Numbered from the stretch's first letter, positions 46,222 through 54,999 are shown. The stretch: 64,000 bases of DNA from Bradyrhizobium sp. CCBAU 53338 (GCF_015291665.1 NZ_CP030048.1:3906001-3970000), one strand, 5' to 3'. The notes: generated from the letters alone by a model not told the origin. Made by a program: numbers and translations.

Positions 46222-46680
46222 TCAGCGGTAGTGCAGGGCGATCAATTCTGCGACGCAGGCCGGCTTCTTGGCGCCTTCGATCTCGATCACGAGATGGTAG
46301 TTCACGCGCAAGCCATCCGGCGGAACGTCCTCGGCCTCCGCCACCGTGACACGGCCGCGCAGCTTCGATCCGGCCGGCACCGGCGCGAGATATCTGATCC
46401 TGTCGGCGCCGTAGTTGAGCGTGTTGCGCAGGCCCTTCAATCCGATCACCGAGCGGATGAACAGCGGAGCGAGCGCGAGCGACAGGAGGCCATGGGCGAT
46501 GGTCTTGCCGCCGGGCATTTCCTTGGCTGCGCGCGCCTGGTCGACATGGATCCACTGCTCGTCGCAGGTTGCTTCCGCAAACTGGTTGATGCGGTCCTGC
46601 GTCACCTCGACCCAGTCGCTGACGCCGATCTCGCTGCCGACGGCCGATTTGATCTCGTTGAAGTCGCTGAACACCCGCAT
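46222..46680 (-). CDS. MaoC-like (hot-dog) dehydratase
   Basis: 152 residues. R-specific enoyl-CoA hydratase fold: DWVEVTQDRINQFAEATCDEQWIHVD with the catalytic Asp/His pair (ATCDEQWIHVD), then GKTIAHGLLSLALAP and a beta-rich C terminus (LNYGADRIRYLAPVPAGSKLRG). It would hydrate trans-2-enoyl-CoA to (R)-3-hydroxyacyl-CoA, a feed into polyester synthesis. ATG 46680 is chosen (AGGTGACGACC before it); GTG 46689 is possible. It follows the CoA-transferase B gene by 13 bases, so it belongs to the FixK-box operon starting at 47995. The 186-base gap to fabI holds nothing clear. Confidence 0.88.
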   Translation of the reverse strand: MRVFSDFNEIKSAVGSEIGVSDWVEVTQDRINQFAEATCDEQWIHVDQARAAKEMPGGKTIAHGLLSLALAPLFIRSVIGLKGLRNTLNYGADRIRYLAPVPAGSKLRGRVTVAEAEDVPPDGLRVNYHLVIEIEGAKKPACVAELIALHYR

Positions 46681-46693
46681 GGTCGTCACCTGA

Positions 46694-47344
46694 TCAGAGC
46701 TTCATTTCCGGGACATGGTCGGGAACAGCGACTTCGGCGTCCGTGACCGCCAGGACCTCGCCGACGCTGACGCCGGGCGCAGTCTCCAGCAGCGTCGCCT
46801 TGCCGTCGGGAAAGCCGATAACGGCCATGTCTGTCACCACCAGGCTCACCGGCCGTGCCGAGGTCAGGGGCAGGGTGCATTTCGGGACGATCTTCGATTT
46901 GCCCTTGGCCGCGTGCTGCATGGCGACGATGACGCGCCTGGCGCCGCTGACGAGATCCATCGCGCCGCCCATGCCAGGAACCATCTTGCCGGGGATCATC
47001 CAGTTGGCGAGATGGCCCTGCGCATCGACCTGCAAGCCCCCGAGCACCGTGACGTCGACATGACCGCCGCGGATCAAGCCGAACGACATCGCACTGTCGA
47101 AGGTCGCCGCACCCGGCAGCGCGCTGATCGGCCGGCCGCCGGCGTCAGTGAGCAGCGGATGCGCCATGCCTTGCTCCGGAATGGGTCCGGTGCCGATCAG
47201 GCCGTTCTCGGACTGGAAGAACACCTTGAGGTCCGATGGCACGTAGTTCGCGACCAGCGTCGGGATGCCGATGCCGAGATTGACGAGGTTGCCGCTCTTC
47301 AATTCCTTGGCGACGCGCCGGGCGATGATGATTTGCGGATCCAT
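46694..47344 (-). CDS. 3-oxoacid/acetate CoA-transferase subunit B
   Basis: 216 residues. The catalytic Glu lies in FQSENGLIG. LGIGIPTLVANYVP and GGAMDLVSGARRVIV are standard for the beta subunit of AtoDA/ScoAB-type enzymes, which move CoA between acetoacetate or other 3-oxoacids and acetate or succinate. It follows subunit A by 3 bases. Exact acyl preference is unknown; the neighbourhood (hydratase, PHB-type genes) points to short-chain hydroxy- or keto-acids. Confidence 0.92.
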   Translation of the reverse strand: MDPQIIIARRVAKELKSGNLVNLGIGIPTLVANYVPSDLKVFFQSENGLIGTGPIPEQGMAHPLLTDAGGRPISALPGAATFDSAMSFGLIRGGHVDVTVLGGLQVDAQGHLANWMIPGKMVPGMGGAMDLVSGARRVIVAMQHAAKGKSKIVPKCTLPLTSARPVSLVVTDMAVIGFPDGKATLLETAPGVSVGEVLAVTDAEVAVPDHVPEMKL

Positions 47345-47347
47345 GGG

Positions 47348-47995
47348 TCACCCGTTCGCAATGAGGTAGTCGACGAGCGGCGCCGGCGTCAAAACATGGT
47401 CGGGCGCGATCACGCCGACCGGGACGATGTGCTCGGCCGTGACGATCACCGTGTCGGCCGCCATCGCCATGATCGGGTTGAAGTTGCGCGCCGTCAGCGC
47501 GTAGGTGAGGTTGCCGAGATAGTCGGCGAGGAAGGCGTGGACCAGCGCGAACTGGGCGCGGATGGCCGTCTCGAGCAAATACGGCTTGCCGTCGACCTCG
47601 ATCTGGCGCTTGCCTTCCGCAACGAGCGTGCCGACGCCCGTCGGCGTGAGCACGCCGCCGAGGCCACAGCCGCCGGCCCGGATGCGCTCGACGAAAGTCC
47701 CCTGCGGCACGAGATCGACCGTGATCTGGCTACCCAGCATCTGCTGCTGCGCCTTCGGGTTGAGGCCGATATGGGTGGCGGTCAGCTTCGAGACCTGCCC
47801 CGCATCGAACAGCTTGCCGACGCCCTTGCCCGGCGTCGCCGCATCATTGCAGATCAGGGAGAGGCCGGTCTTGTTCTGGCGTACGAGCTCGTCGAGCAGA
47901 CGTTCGGGCGTGCCGACGCCCATGAAGCCGCCGACCATGACGCTGGCGCCGGCCGGGATCATCGCAACGGCTTCTTCGACGGAAACGGCCTTCAT
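47348..47995 (-). CDS. 3-oxoacid/acetate CoA-transferase subunit A
   Basis: 215 residues. The alpha-subunit start VSVEEAVAMIPAGASVMVGGFMGVGTPERL is typical, followed by GGCGLGGVLTPTGVGTLVAEGK and the Asn-rich ALTARNFNPIMAMAADTVIV. It forms a heteromer with subunit B. First gene of a three-gene operon (A, B, MaoC hydratase). A FixK-type box centred 72.5 bases upstream predicts induction under oxygen limitation. Confidence 0.92.
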   Translation of the reverse strand: MKAVSVEEAVAMIPAGASVMVGGFMGVGTPERLLDELVRQNKTGLSLICNDAATPGKGVGKLFDAGQVSKLTATHIGLNPKAQQQMLGSQITVDLVPQGTFVERIRAGGCGLGGVLTPTGVGTLVAEGKRQIEVDGKPYLLETAIRAQFALVHAFLADYLGNLTYALTARNFNPIMAMAADTVIVTAEHIVPVGVIAPDHVLTPAPLVDYLIANG

Positions 47996-48060
47996 GGTCG
48001 CAACTCCAATCGGCGGACGTGAGAGACGGATGGATGTTGGGCGCGCGCGGTCCCGCAGCC

Positions 48061-48074
48061 TTGATCTGCGTCAA
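48061..48074 (-). promoter_or_regulatory. FixK/FNR-type box (CoA-transferase operon)
   Basis: TTGATCTGCGTCAA, centre 72.5 bases before the subunit A start. It overlaps the last codons of the upstream gene at 48071-48679. Confidence 0.75.
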
Positions 48075-48679
48075 GGCTTCGTGTCGTTCGCGAGCGAGAT
48101 ATCAATGCTGTCGAGGGCCTCTCGCCACAGCCTGCGCACCTCACCATGCCGCCGTTCGAGCGCCGCGCTGACAGCATCCCGGAAGGGAACGAGGTCGGGT
48201 CCCTTCAAGTACAGGATCTGCGCTTGCAACAGCCGGCTGCTCTCGAACTCGATCCGGCGCAGCGCGAACACAAAGGGATCATCCGCTTTCGCTTCCGTCG
48301 GGAGCAGGGCGGCCGGCCGGACCCCCGCATGCACCGCATGCGCCAGCGTCGCCAGCTGAATAGCCTGCACGTGAGCGTGGTCGGCCATCCCTTCAATCGG
48401 CGTCGGAAGCCAGGCCATCTCCCAGGATGTCGCCATCGGACCGAGTGCGAGATCCGGGACCCATGTGGTCGCGCGCATGAGCAGCGAGACGATCTCGCTC
48501 TCGCGATAGAATTGCGCGTTCAACTCGGTCTGCCAGGCTGCATCGAATTTCGCAGGCAGGGCGATGGCGAATTGCCGCGCCAGCGCGCCATGGGCAGAGA
48601 CAAGGAACGCGGCCACTCGCGTCTGCTGGTGCGGCGGCACGCGGCCATCGGCCTCGAGCGGTCCAAAGAACGCACTCAT
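48071..48679 (-). CDS. Helical hypothetical protein coupled to an alpha/beta hydrolase
   Basis: 202 residues, predicted almost wholly helical, no signal peptide and no motif I can name. Its ATG overlaps the stop of the upstream hydrolase (ATGA at 48676-48679), so the two are translationally coupled and under the FixK box at 49662. Context (hydrolases, phasin, CoA-transferase) suggests a granule-associated or accessory protein, but this is inference only. Confidence 0.65.
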   Translation of the reverse strand: MSAFFGPLEADGRVPPHQQTRVAAFLVSAHGALARQFAIALPAKFDAAWQTELNAQFYRESEIVSLLMRATTWVPDLALGPMATSWEMAWLPTPIEGMADHAHVQAIQLATLAHAVHAGVRPAALLPTEAKADDPFVFALRRIEFESSRLLQAQILYLKGPDLVPFRDAVSAALERRHGEVRRLWREALDSIDISLANDTKP

Positions 48680-49602
48680 GTCGCGATCCTCTGCACCGGG
48701 ATCGCGCGCAGATGGTCATAACCGGCCGGAAACGGCGAAAGCTCGCCGCCCGGATCTTCCGGCGCGATCAGGACCCGCTTGTCGCCGTGCCAGCGCCCGG
48801 CCATCACGTCCTCGGCAAAGCGGGCCAGCAGGTCTGCGGTCAGTGCGGCCTTTTCGAGCGTGAAGGCGTGGTAAGCCTTTGGAATGATCACAAGGGCACT
48901 GTCGGGAATCTCGACACGCAAGGTCTCGTGCAGCGTCCGCGGCGTGAGGAAGTCGAACTCGCCGTTCAGGATCATGGTCGGCATGGCGATCGACGAAAGC
49001 AGTGGCGTCAGCGGCTTGAAGTCGAGGAAGGACTCCATCAGGTTCTGCAGGGCATAGACGTCGTTGACCAGCCAGCCCTGCCGCTTGACGCCGTCGAGCT
49101 TGTCCAGCAGCGGTTTCAGCCACGCGTCGGAGAGATTCATCGGCAGCAGCAGATCCTGAAGGTAGCTGGTGCCTCCGAGGATCAGCCCGGTGCGCAAGGC
49201 ATTGCCGATCAGGAGGAGTTGCGGCGACAGCTCGGCAAAGCAGCTCATCGGCACCAGTCCCGATAGTCGTGCACCGTGCTCGATGGCGTAGCGCAGCGCG
49301 ATCATGCCGCCAAAACTGATGCCGCTGAGAAAGATCGGTCCGTCGCCGAGTTCGCCAATCAGCCGGTGCAGTACGGCGACGTGATCGTCCTGATTGATGT
49401 AGAGCGCAGGCTTGTCAGAGACGCCCTGGCCGAGCAGATCGAATGTCGCGACCCGGAAACGCCGCGCGATCAGCGCGTCGCGATAAGCCCCCCACAGTTC
49501 CGAATATTGCGTAAGGCCGTTGACCAGCACATAGGCCGGCGCATCCGCCGGTCCGTCCAGCTCATAGCGGATCCGGTATGAGCCATGACTGAGAAAGGGC
49601 AT
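48676..49602 (-). CDS. Alpha/beta hydrolase
   Basis: 308 residues. Canonical fold: oxyanion region VLVNGLTQYSELW, strand-turn FDLLGQGVSDKP, nucleophile elbow GISFGG (Ser96), acid region NGEFDFLTP and His in KAYHAFTLE. It resembles the 3-oxoadipate-lactonase/esterase group; the substrate is not assignable. First gene of a minus-strand pair whose start is 66.5 bases from a FixK-type box shared with the divergent secreted hydrolase. Confidence 0.88.
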   Translation of the reverse strand: MPFLSHGSYRIRYELDGPADAPAYVLVNGLTQYSELWGAYRDALIARRFRVATFDLLGQGVSDKPALYINQDDHVAVLHRLIGELGDGPIFLSGISFGGMIALRYAIEHGARLSGLVPMSCFAELSPQLLLIGNALRTGLILGGTSYLQDLLLPMNLSDAWLKPLLDKLDGVKRQGWLVNDVYALQNLMESFLDFKPLTPLLSSIAMPTMILNGEFDFLTPRTLHETLRVEIPDSALVIIPKAYHAFTLEKAALTADLLARFAEDVMAGRWHGDKRVLIAPEDPGGELSPFPAGYDHLRAIPVQRIAT

Positions 49603-49661
49603 TGCGGGGACCGGCTAGCGTGATGATGACGATGATCCTCAACGCGGGCGCGAGCAATCCA

Positions 49662-49675
49662 TTGAGCTAAATCAA
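49662..49675. promoter_or_regulatory. FixK/FNR-type box between two divergent hydrolase operons
   Basis: TTGAGCTAAATCAA. Centre is 65.5 bases before the plus-strand start (49734) and 66.5 before the minus-strand start (49602), so one site is placed symmetrically to activate both. Confidence 0.85.
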
Positions 49676-49733
49676 ACCTCGGCCTGATGCCAAACCTAGC
49701 GTAGGCGCAAACATCGCCAGGAGGAAATTCGTC

Positions 49734-52241
49734 ATGACCGGGAGAAGCGCACTCAAGCGTTGCTTCGTCAGCTTGATCTTGCTGCTGGTCGGCACCGCGC
49801 TCGCGATGGCCCAACCGTTCACGCGCCGCTCGTCGCAGATGCAGCATGACGGTCTCAAGAAGTCCTATGAGATCGCAAACTTCCGTCTCGGCGGGAAGTA
49901 CGACCTCGCCGATCCCTCGAAATGGGAGAATGGCGGCGAGGGCGGCGTGACGCTGGAATCGCTGGGCGGAGGCAAGCTGCGAACCGCCTATATTGCGATC
50001 GGCAACGCCCGGAAGAATGCTGCCGGCGAGATCACGAATGCGGTCGTGATCAACTCCTACTACTCGGGCGACTCCACCGATATGTATGAGCAGTGGGTCA
50101 AAGGTGCTGCCTTGTCCGGCGGCGTTCCCATTATCGGCCCGGGCCGACCGATCGACACCGACCGCTATTACGTCATCATGGTCGATCCGCTCGGCACCTG
50201 GGGCGCCAGCAAGCCGTCGGATGGACTCGGCATCAAATTTCCGCAGTACAGCTACTACGACATGGTGCAGGCAAATTACCGCTTGCTGCGTGACGAGCTG
50301 AAGGTCGCGCGCGTCGCGCTGGTCACCGGCGTCTCCATGGGCGGCACCCAGACCTATGTCTGGGGCGTGATGCATCCGGAATACATCAACGCGCTGATGC
50401 CGATCGGCGGTACGACGCAGTCGGACAGCGAGGACCCCGTCGGCAACTGGACCTTCCAGATGATGACGGCCGCGATCGAAGCCGATCCGGTCTGGCAGGC
50501 GACCAAGGGCGACTATTACAAGCTGCCCAAGGAAAAGCATCCGATGCCCGGCGTGGCGTTCGGCTGGTCGATCCTGGGCATGACCGGTTACGACTTCGCG
50601 TTCCGCACGAGCCAGAACTGGAGGGCCGTCCAGCCCGAAATCTTCTACTGGGACCCGCCGAACGAGAAGGCGGCCTTGAATGTCATCAATCGCGCCAAGC
50701 TTTATGACGCGGTCGATCTCGTCTGGCGCAATCGGGTCGGCGAGACTCACAACATCAATCCCTATCTCGGCCGCATCCAGGCGCGCACGCTGGTGATGCA
50801 CATCACCAACGACCTCTGGCTCAACTTCAAGCTGGCTCAGCAGGCGGTCGAACGCGTGCCCGGCGCGGACCTGATCGCGCAGGAAAGCCCGGTCGCGCAC
50901 TACGGCGTGTTCCCGATCATCAACCAGCGCAAGAACGATCCGAAATTCGTCGCCTTCATGGACGACGTTGCGAGCCTCGATCGCGCTCAGAAATTTGTCG
51001 ACAAGAACTATCGCGTGCCTGGCGTTGCCGAAAACATCGACCCCAAGAAGTCGTTCTGGAAGGACTTTGTAACCTACCCCTATCCGGTCAAGTACGCCAA
51101 TGCCAAGGACAAGAGCGGCAACGCCTGGCAAATCGGCTACATGGATGAATATAACGGCACCGACAAGGATCCGAAGGTGCTCGTCATCATCCACGGCAAG
51201 GGCGCGTTCGGCGGGCACTATGGCAACATCATGCAGTATGCGCTTCGGAGCGGACTGCGCGTGATCGTGCCTGACCTGCCGCATTACGGCATGTCCGGGC
51301 CCGGCAATCTCGACAAGAGCCCGGCGCGCACCATGCAGGACATGCGCGAGGTGATCTACGATCTCGTGGTCAACCAGCTCGGCGTGAAGAAGGCCTATTA
51401 TCTCGGCCATTCGCTCGGCGGCCAGTTCGTGATGGGCTACGCGCTGACCTGGCCGGACGCGGTGCAAGGCCTTGCGCTCGAGGCGCCGTCGGGCCTCGAG
51501 GAATACCCGCGCGAGATCACCATCGCCAAGGACAAGAAGGCAAAGCTGTTCGACCCGGCCTTCGACCATGATTTCGACAAGTGGAAGGCGACGTGGGACC
51601 AGACCGGCATCCTTGCCGCGGAGAAGGCGCGGGATGAGCAGAGTGTTCGCGATTTCTTCTATTTCAAGAAGCGCGATCCCAATACGGGAGCGGTCTCGGC
51701 CTCGAAGAGCGGCTATTTCTTCAGCGACAGTGAATATGCCCGCTTCCACACCGAGCAACGCGTCGGCCTCATCAAGGGCAACCCCAAAGAGCTCGATCAA
51801 TGGTGCAACGTCTTCATCTACGACATCTACACCATCGGATCTGAGCTTCAGCAGGATGATCCGAAGAACCTCTATGAGCGGCTTACCCAGATCAAGGCGC
51901 CGATCTTCCTGGCGTTCGGCGACAAGGAGCCGTTCATTCCGACGCCCGCGTTCAACGGGCTGACGGATCTCGGCCGCGACGTCATCACGCCCTTCATGTC
52001 GCGCATGACGAATGCCGGCAACCGGCCGATGCTCAAAATCTATCCGGAGACTGGGCACTTCATCCATACGGATAACCCGGTCGAGTATGCAGCGGACGTC
52101 ATTGATTTCGTGACCAAGGGCACGGTCGATACGTCATCGCCGCTCGGCACCGACCGAATGATCAAGGGCGCGGTGGTTTCGGCCTTGCCGGTGGCACCGA
52201 CCCCGCCCGGAGCTGCGCCGACGGCCGGCCTCAACAAATAG
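49734..52241 (+). CDS. Exported protein with two tandem alpha/beta-hydrolase domains
   Basis: 835 residues. A signal peptide (about 1-27) is followed by a first hydrolase domain resembling homoserine-acetyltransferase-like folds (VINSYYSGDSTDMYEQW, YYVIMVDPLGTWGASKPSDG, GVSMGG with Ser201, acid region HITNDLW). From about residue 470 a second, ordinary hydrolase domain follows (LVIIHGKGAFGGHYGN, DLPHYGMSGPG, GHSLGG with Ser560, FGDKEPF, ETGHFIHTDNP). The tail is Pro/Ala-rich. It is probably periplasmic. The fusion is unusual and its substrate unknown. FixK-type box upstream; the next hydrolase gene starts 8 bases after the stop. Confidence 0.88.
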   Translation: MTGRSALKRCFVSLILLLVGTALAMAQPFTRRSSQMQHDGLKKSYEIANFRLGGKYDLADPSKWENGGEGGVTLESLGGGKLRTAYIAIGNARKNAAGEITNAVVINSYYSGDSTDMYEQWVKGAALSGGVPIIGPGRPIDTDRYYVIMVDPLGTWGASKPSDGLGIKFPQYSYYDMVQANYRLLRDELKVARVALVTGVSMGGTQTYVWGVMHPEYINALMPIGGTTQSDSEDPVGNWTFQMMTAAIEADPVWQATKGDYYKLPKEKHPMPGVAFGWSILGMTGYDFAFRTSQNWRAVQPEIFYWDPPNEKAALNVINRAKLYDAVDLVWRNRVGETHNINPYLGRIQARTLVMHITNDLWLNFKLAQQAVERVPGADLIAQESPVAHYGVFPIINQRKNDPKFVAFMDDVASLDRAQKFVDKNYRVPGVAENIDPKKSFWKDFVTYPYPVKYANAKDKSGNAWQIGYMDEYNGTDKDPKVLVIIHGKGAFGGHYGNIMQYALRSGLRVIVPDLPHYGMSGPGNLDKSPARTMQDMREVIYDLVVNQLGVKKAYYLGHSLGGQFVMGYALTWPDAVQGLALEAPSGLEEYPREITIAKDKKAKLFDPAFDHDFDKWKATWDQTGILAAEKARDEQSVRDFFYFKKRDPNTGAVSASKSGYFFSDSEYARFHTEQRVGLIKGNPKELDQWCNVFIYDIYTIGSELQQDDPKNLYERLTQIKAPIFLAFGDKEPFIPTPAFNGLTDLGRDVITPFMSRMTNAGNRPMLKIYPETGHFIHTDNPVEYAADVIDFVTKGTVDTSSPLGTDRMIKGAVVSALPVAPTPPGAAPTAGLNK

Positions 52242-52249
52242 GACCGCGC

Positions 52250-53113
52250 ATGGCCAGAGTGCAGGCGGGTGAGGTCCAGCTTGGCTGGCGGAGTTGGGGA
52301 GAGGGCGACGTCATCGTCGTCTTCATCCACGGCAATCTCGCCAGCAAGGACTGGATCGAGCTCGCCGCACCCATGTTCCCTGCAGGCCTCCGCGTCATCG
52401 GCATCGACTGGCGCGGCTGCGGCGACAGCGATCGGCCGAAGCCTGCGGCGGATTATTCCAACTACTCGATGCAGCAGCATGCCGACGACATGCTCGCCGC
52501 GCTCGATACGCTGGGCATCCGCTACTGTCACCTCGCCACGCATTCGACCGGCGGCATCATTGCCGCACGCATGCTTCTGTCGCAGCCGCAGCGCTTCGGC
52601 CGCGTGTTTGCACTCGACCCCGTGACGCCGCTCGGCATGGCCTTCAACGCAGACCAGATCGGCCTGTTTCGCGCCATGATGGAGAGCAAGGAGCTGACGC
52701 GGACGGTCATGGCGACGGCGGCCTCGTCGCTGTTCGTGCCTGAAAGCATGGCGCCGAACGCCGTGCCTCGCCTCCGTGAAGGCCTGGGCGAGATACAGGC
52801 GCTGTTCGACCGCATCGTCGATCAGACCTTTGGCGTCTCGGAAGGTATCTGGATCGGCACGCCGGTCAATCTAACGCGGGAAAGAGAAACCCGGGAGCTC
52901 GAGCACCGCATGAAGCAGCTGCATCACCCACATCTCGTGCTGTGGGGCGAATGGGACGGCTGGATCCCGCCGGCTGATCTGCGCACGATGGCCGAGGCGA
53001 TGCCGGACTGCCGCCTTGTGGTGGTGCCCCGTATTGGACATTCGATGAACCTCGAGATGCCGGCGCTCTATGCCGGCTATTTCGGTGCCTGGTTTGGAGG
53101 ACTTCCCGCGTAA
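52250..53113 (+). CDS. Alpha/beta hydrolase
   Basis: 287 residues, no signal peptide. Elements: FIHGNLASKDWIEL oxyanion strand, GIDWRGCGDSDRP, nucleophile elbow THSTGG (Ser99; Thr in place of the first Gly), WGEWDGWIPP acid strand and IGHSMNLEMP with the catalytic His. Cytosolic partner in the operon 49734-54201. Likely an ester or thioester hydrolase, substrate unknown. Confidence 0.87.
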   Translation: MARVQAGEVQLGWRSWGEGDVIVVFIHGNLASKDWIELAAPMFPAGLRVIGIDWRGCGDSDRPKPAADYSNYSMQQHADDMLAALDTLGIRYCHLATHSTGGIIAARMLLSQPQRFGRVFALDPVTPLGMAFNADQIGLFRAMMESKELTRTVMATAASSLFVPESMAPNAVPRLREGLGEIQALFDRIVDQTFGVSEGIWIGTPVNLTRERETRELEHRMKQLHHPHLVLWGEWDGWIPPADLRTMAEAMPDCRLVVVPRIGHSMNLEMPALYAGYFGAWFGGLPA

Positions 53114-53140
53114 CTGCCATTTCCTGAAAGGAGATTCGCC

Positions 53141-53491
53141 ATGGCTGAAATCAATGTATCCGTTGAAGGCATGCGTGCGACATTGACCGAAGCGCTCGAG
53201 CGCGTGCGCAAAGCCAACACCGACTATTTCGATCTGCTGGAGAAAGGCCTGAGCTCTTCGCCGCTGCCGATCGCGAGCCAGGCGAAGGAGTTTTGTACAT
53301 TCATGCGGCGCAACGTCGCAGCAACCTTCGATCTCGGCGACAAGCTGATCCATGCCAAGGATGTGCAGGATGCGCTCAAGCTTCAGGCCGAATTCTTCCA
53401 GGAGCAGATGCGGACGCTGACCGATCAGGCCAGGACGGCCGGCGAGTCCGCGATGAAAGCCGCAGGCGGCATGTTCAGCCCGAAGGCCTGA
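53141..53491 (+). CDS. Phasin-family protein
   Basis: 116 residues, Phasin_2 type: amphipathic helices with LIHAKDVQDALKLQAEFFQEQMRTLTDQARTAGESAMKAA, the family hallmark. Phasins coat polyhydroxyalkanoate granules and control their size and access. Ribosome site AAAGGAGA is strong. It sits between hydrolase genes and a small charged protein in a FixK-box operon, linking the island to carbon-storage polymer. Confidence 0.9.
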   Translation: MAEINVSVEGMRATLTEALERVRKANTDYFDLLEKGLSSSPLPIASQAKEFCTFMRRNVAATFDLGDKLIHAKDVQDALKLQAEFFQEQMRTLTDQARTAGESAMKAAGGMFSPKA

Positions 53492-53561
53492 ACAACGATA
53501 TCTGCCCGCAGAACTATCCCTATGGATACTGACGGGCGAGGCGGCGCAGGAGAGGTCTGCC

Positions 53562-53738
53562 ATGGCTGAGACCAACAAGCTTTCCGTCGAGAAGGCGCTC
53601 GAAAAGCTGCGCCGCGACGACCCATTGCAAACGGCAAGTGAGCAGCGGGACGAAAAAGCCGAGGCGCTCAGGCGCGAGATCAAGCGCATGCGTGCGCAAA
53701 GATCGCGCCTCGAGCGTCCGCCTGGCGATAGCGAGTAA
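53562..53738 (+). CDS. 58-residue charged helical protein
   Basis: From ATG 53562 (MAETNKLSVEKALEKLRRDD) to TAA. GGAGAGG stands upstream. Almost half the residues are charged and the sequence is a continuous amphipathic helix (EQRDEKAEALRREIKRMRAQ), ending PPGDSE. It lies 70 bases after phasin and 16 bases before the channel gene. Likely a small phasin partner or nucleic-acid-binding protein; no family known. Confidence 0.65.
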   Translation: MAETNKLSVEKALEKLRRDDPLQTASEQRDEKAEALRREIKRMRAQRSRLERPPGDSE

Positions 53739-53754
53739 GGTCTGGCCAGGTCAG

Positions 53755-54201
53755 ATGCTGTTTCAGTTTCTCGTCGGCGCGCTGGTCAGCGCGATCAACA
53801 TCGGCATCCACGCGCTGGTCACAGTCGTCGCCGTCGCTATAGCCCGGAGCGCCGGCCTCCGCGTGACCGTGCGGCCGAGACTGCACCTGATGGGTGTGAT
53901 GGTTGCGACCGCGGCGGTGCTGGAGATCGCGCACGCGCTGGAAATCCTGGTGTGGGCCTGGACGTACGACATCGTCCGCGCGGCCCCCGTTTCCGACAGC
54001 GAACTGCTCTATTTCGCCTTCGTCAACTACACGACGCTCGGCTATGGCGATATCACGCCGGTACAGGCCTGGCGTCTCCTCGGCCCGCTGACCGCCATGA
54101 ACGGCGTGCTGCTGTTCGGCTGGTCAGCCGCCATCCTGTTCGAGGTCTTGCGCAAGACGCTCGACCATGTCGGACTGATCAAGGACGACGTCATCCCATG
54201 A
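53755..54201 (+). CDS. Two-helix K+-channel-like membrane protein
   Basis: 148 residues from ATG 53755 (MLFQFLVGALVSAINIGIHA). Three hydrophobic helices; between the last two, a pore loop VNYTTLGYGDITP containing the K+ selectivity filter TLGYGD (Ion_trans_2). No C-terminal RCK domain. Inner-membrane ion channel, probably tetrameric. Last clear member of the hydrolase-phasin operon; a role in membrane-potential control at low oxygen is inference. Confidence 0.82.
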   Translation: MLFQFLVGALVSAINIGIHALVTVVAVAIARSAGLRVTVRPRLHLMGVMVATAAVLEIAHALEILVWAWTYDIVRAAPVSDSELLYFAFVNYTTLGYGDITPVQAWRLLGPLTAMNGVLLFGWSAAILFEVLRKTLDHVGLIKDDVIP

Positions 54202-54338
54202 AAACCACAAGCCTGCAGCTCCGCATCGGCGTGCCGATCATCAATACGGGGGGATCGGAGGTCACGCGATCAATCGTGGACAATTTGTCGCGCAACGCTC
54301 ATGAGGGATCAGGGATCAGGGCTGCAAATCAAGGCTAG
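54198..54338 (+). CDS. Possible 46-residue ORF coupled to the channel gene
   Basis: ATG 54198 overlaps the channel stop (ATGA) and the frame runs to TAG at 54338, overlapping the 3' end of the convergent regulator by 23 bases. It begins MKTTSLQLRIGVPIINTGGS. Coupling favours translation, but composition is unremarkable and no family is known. Confidence 0.25.
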   Translation: MKTTSLQLRIGVPIINTGGSEVTRSIVDNLSRNAHEGSGIRAANQG

Positions 54339-54999
54339 CGAGCTGCTCCCGGTCCAACAGCACGATCTGGCGCTGGGTGTTGCCGATGAAGCCGAGAATG
54401 CCGAGCTCGTGCAGCCGCGACAATGCGCGTGAGACCGTCTCCAAGGTCAGGCCGAGATAATCGGCGATATCGCGCCGGGACATCGGCAGCGCCATGACGC
54501 CGGCGGCCGTCAAGCGCTTGTCCATCTCCAGCAGGAAGGCCGCGACCCGCTCCAGCGAGGTCTTGCGGCCGAGCAGCAGCATATGGTCTTCCGCGTGCTG
54601 GAGATTGTTCGTGGTCATGCTGAGCAGGTGCTTTGCGACCATCGCGTCGCTTTCGGCCACGATTTCGAGGCTCTGCCGCTTGATGAGCCGCACATGGGTA
54701 TCGACGATCGCTTCCGCCGTGAAGCGGTGCTCCCCACCGTTCTCCAGGCCGAAAATGTCGCCGGCCAGATGAAACGCACCGATCTGCCTGCGGCCGTCCG
54801 ATAGCAGCTTGTAGCTTCGCACAGCGCCAAGCTTGACCTGATAGACGTAGTCGGCAGGCTCTTTCTCGCCGTAGATCTCGGTGCCTTTCTTGTAGGAAAA
54901 TTCGCTTAAACTGATGAGCGCATTTGACCCGCTGGTCATTCCGAGGTCTCGCAGGGAATTGGGGCGCAGTGCGGAATCCGTGTTTATCCGAACAAACAT
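54316..54999 (-). CDS. CRP/FNR-superfamily regulator, FixK-like
   Basis: 227 residues from ATG 54999 (GAGGAG 7 bases upstream). The N-terminal cyclic-nucleotide-binding fold (YGEKEPADYVYQVKLGAVRSYKLLSDGRRQIGAFHLAGDIFG) lacks the Cys cluster of FNR, so no oxygen-sensing Fe-S centre. The winged HTH has RRDIADYLGLTLETVSRALSRL, with the E-x2-S-R pattern that reads TTGA-N6-TCAA sites, as in FixK. The residue just before RRDI is Ser. It could act on the FixK-type boxes of this window. Convergent with the channel operon; the response regulator at 55301 diverges from it. Confidence 0.88.
   Translation of the reverse strand: MFVRINTDSALRPNSLRDLGMTSGSNALISLSEFSYKKGTEIYGEKEPADYVYQVKLGAVRSYKLLSDGRRQIGAFHLAGDIFGLENGGEHRFTAEAIVDTHVRLIKRQSLEIVAESDAMVAKHLLSMTTNNLQHAEDHMLLLGRKTSLERVAAFLLEMDKRLTAAGVMALPMSRRDIADYLGLTLETVSRALSRLHELGILGFIGNTQRQIVLLDREQLASLDLQP

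Noticed and set aside
49470..52067. 865-codon minus-strand frame antisense to the double hydrolase
   Set aside because: Shadow frame; the plus strand has a signal peptide and two complete hydrolase cores.
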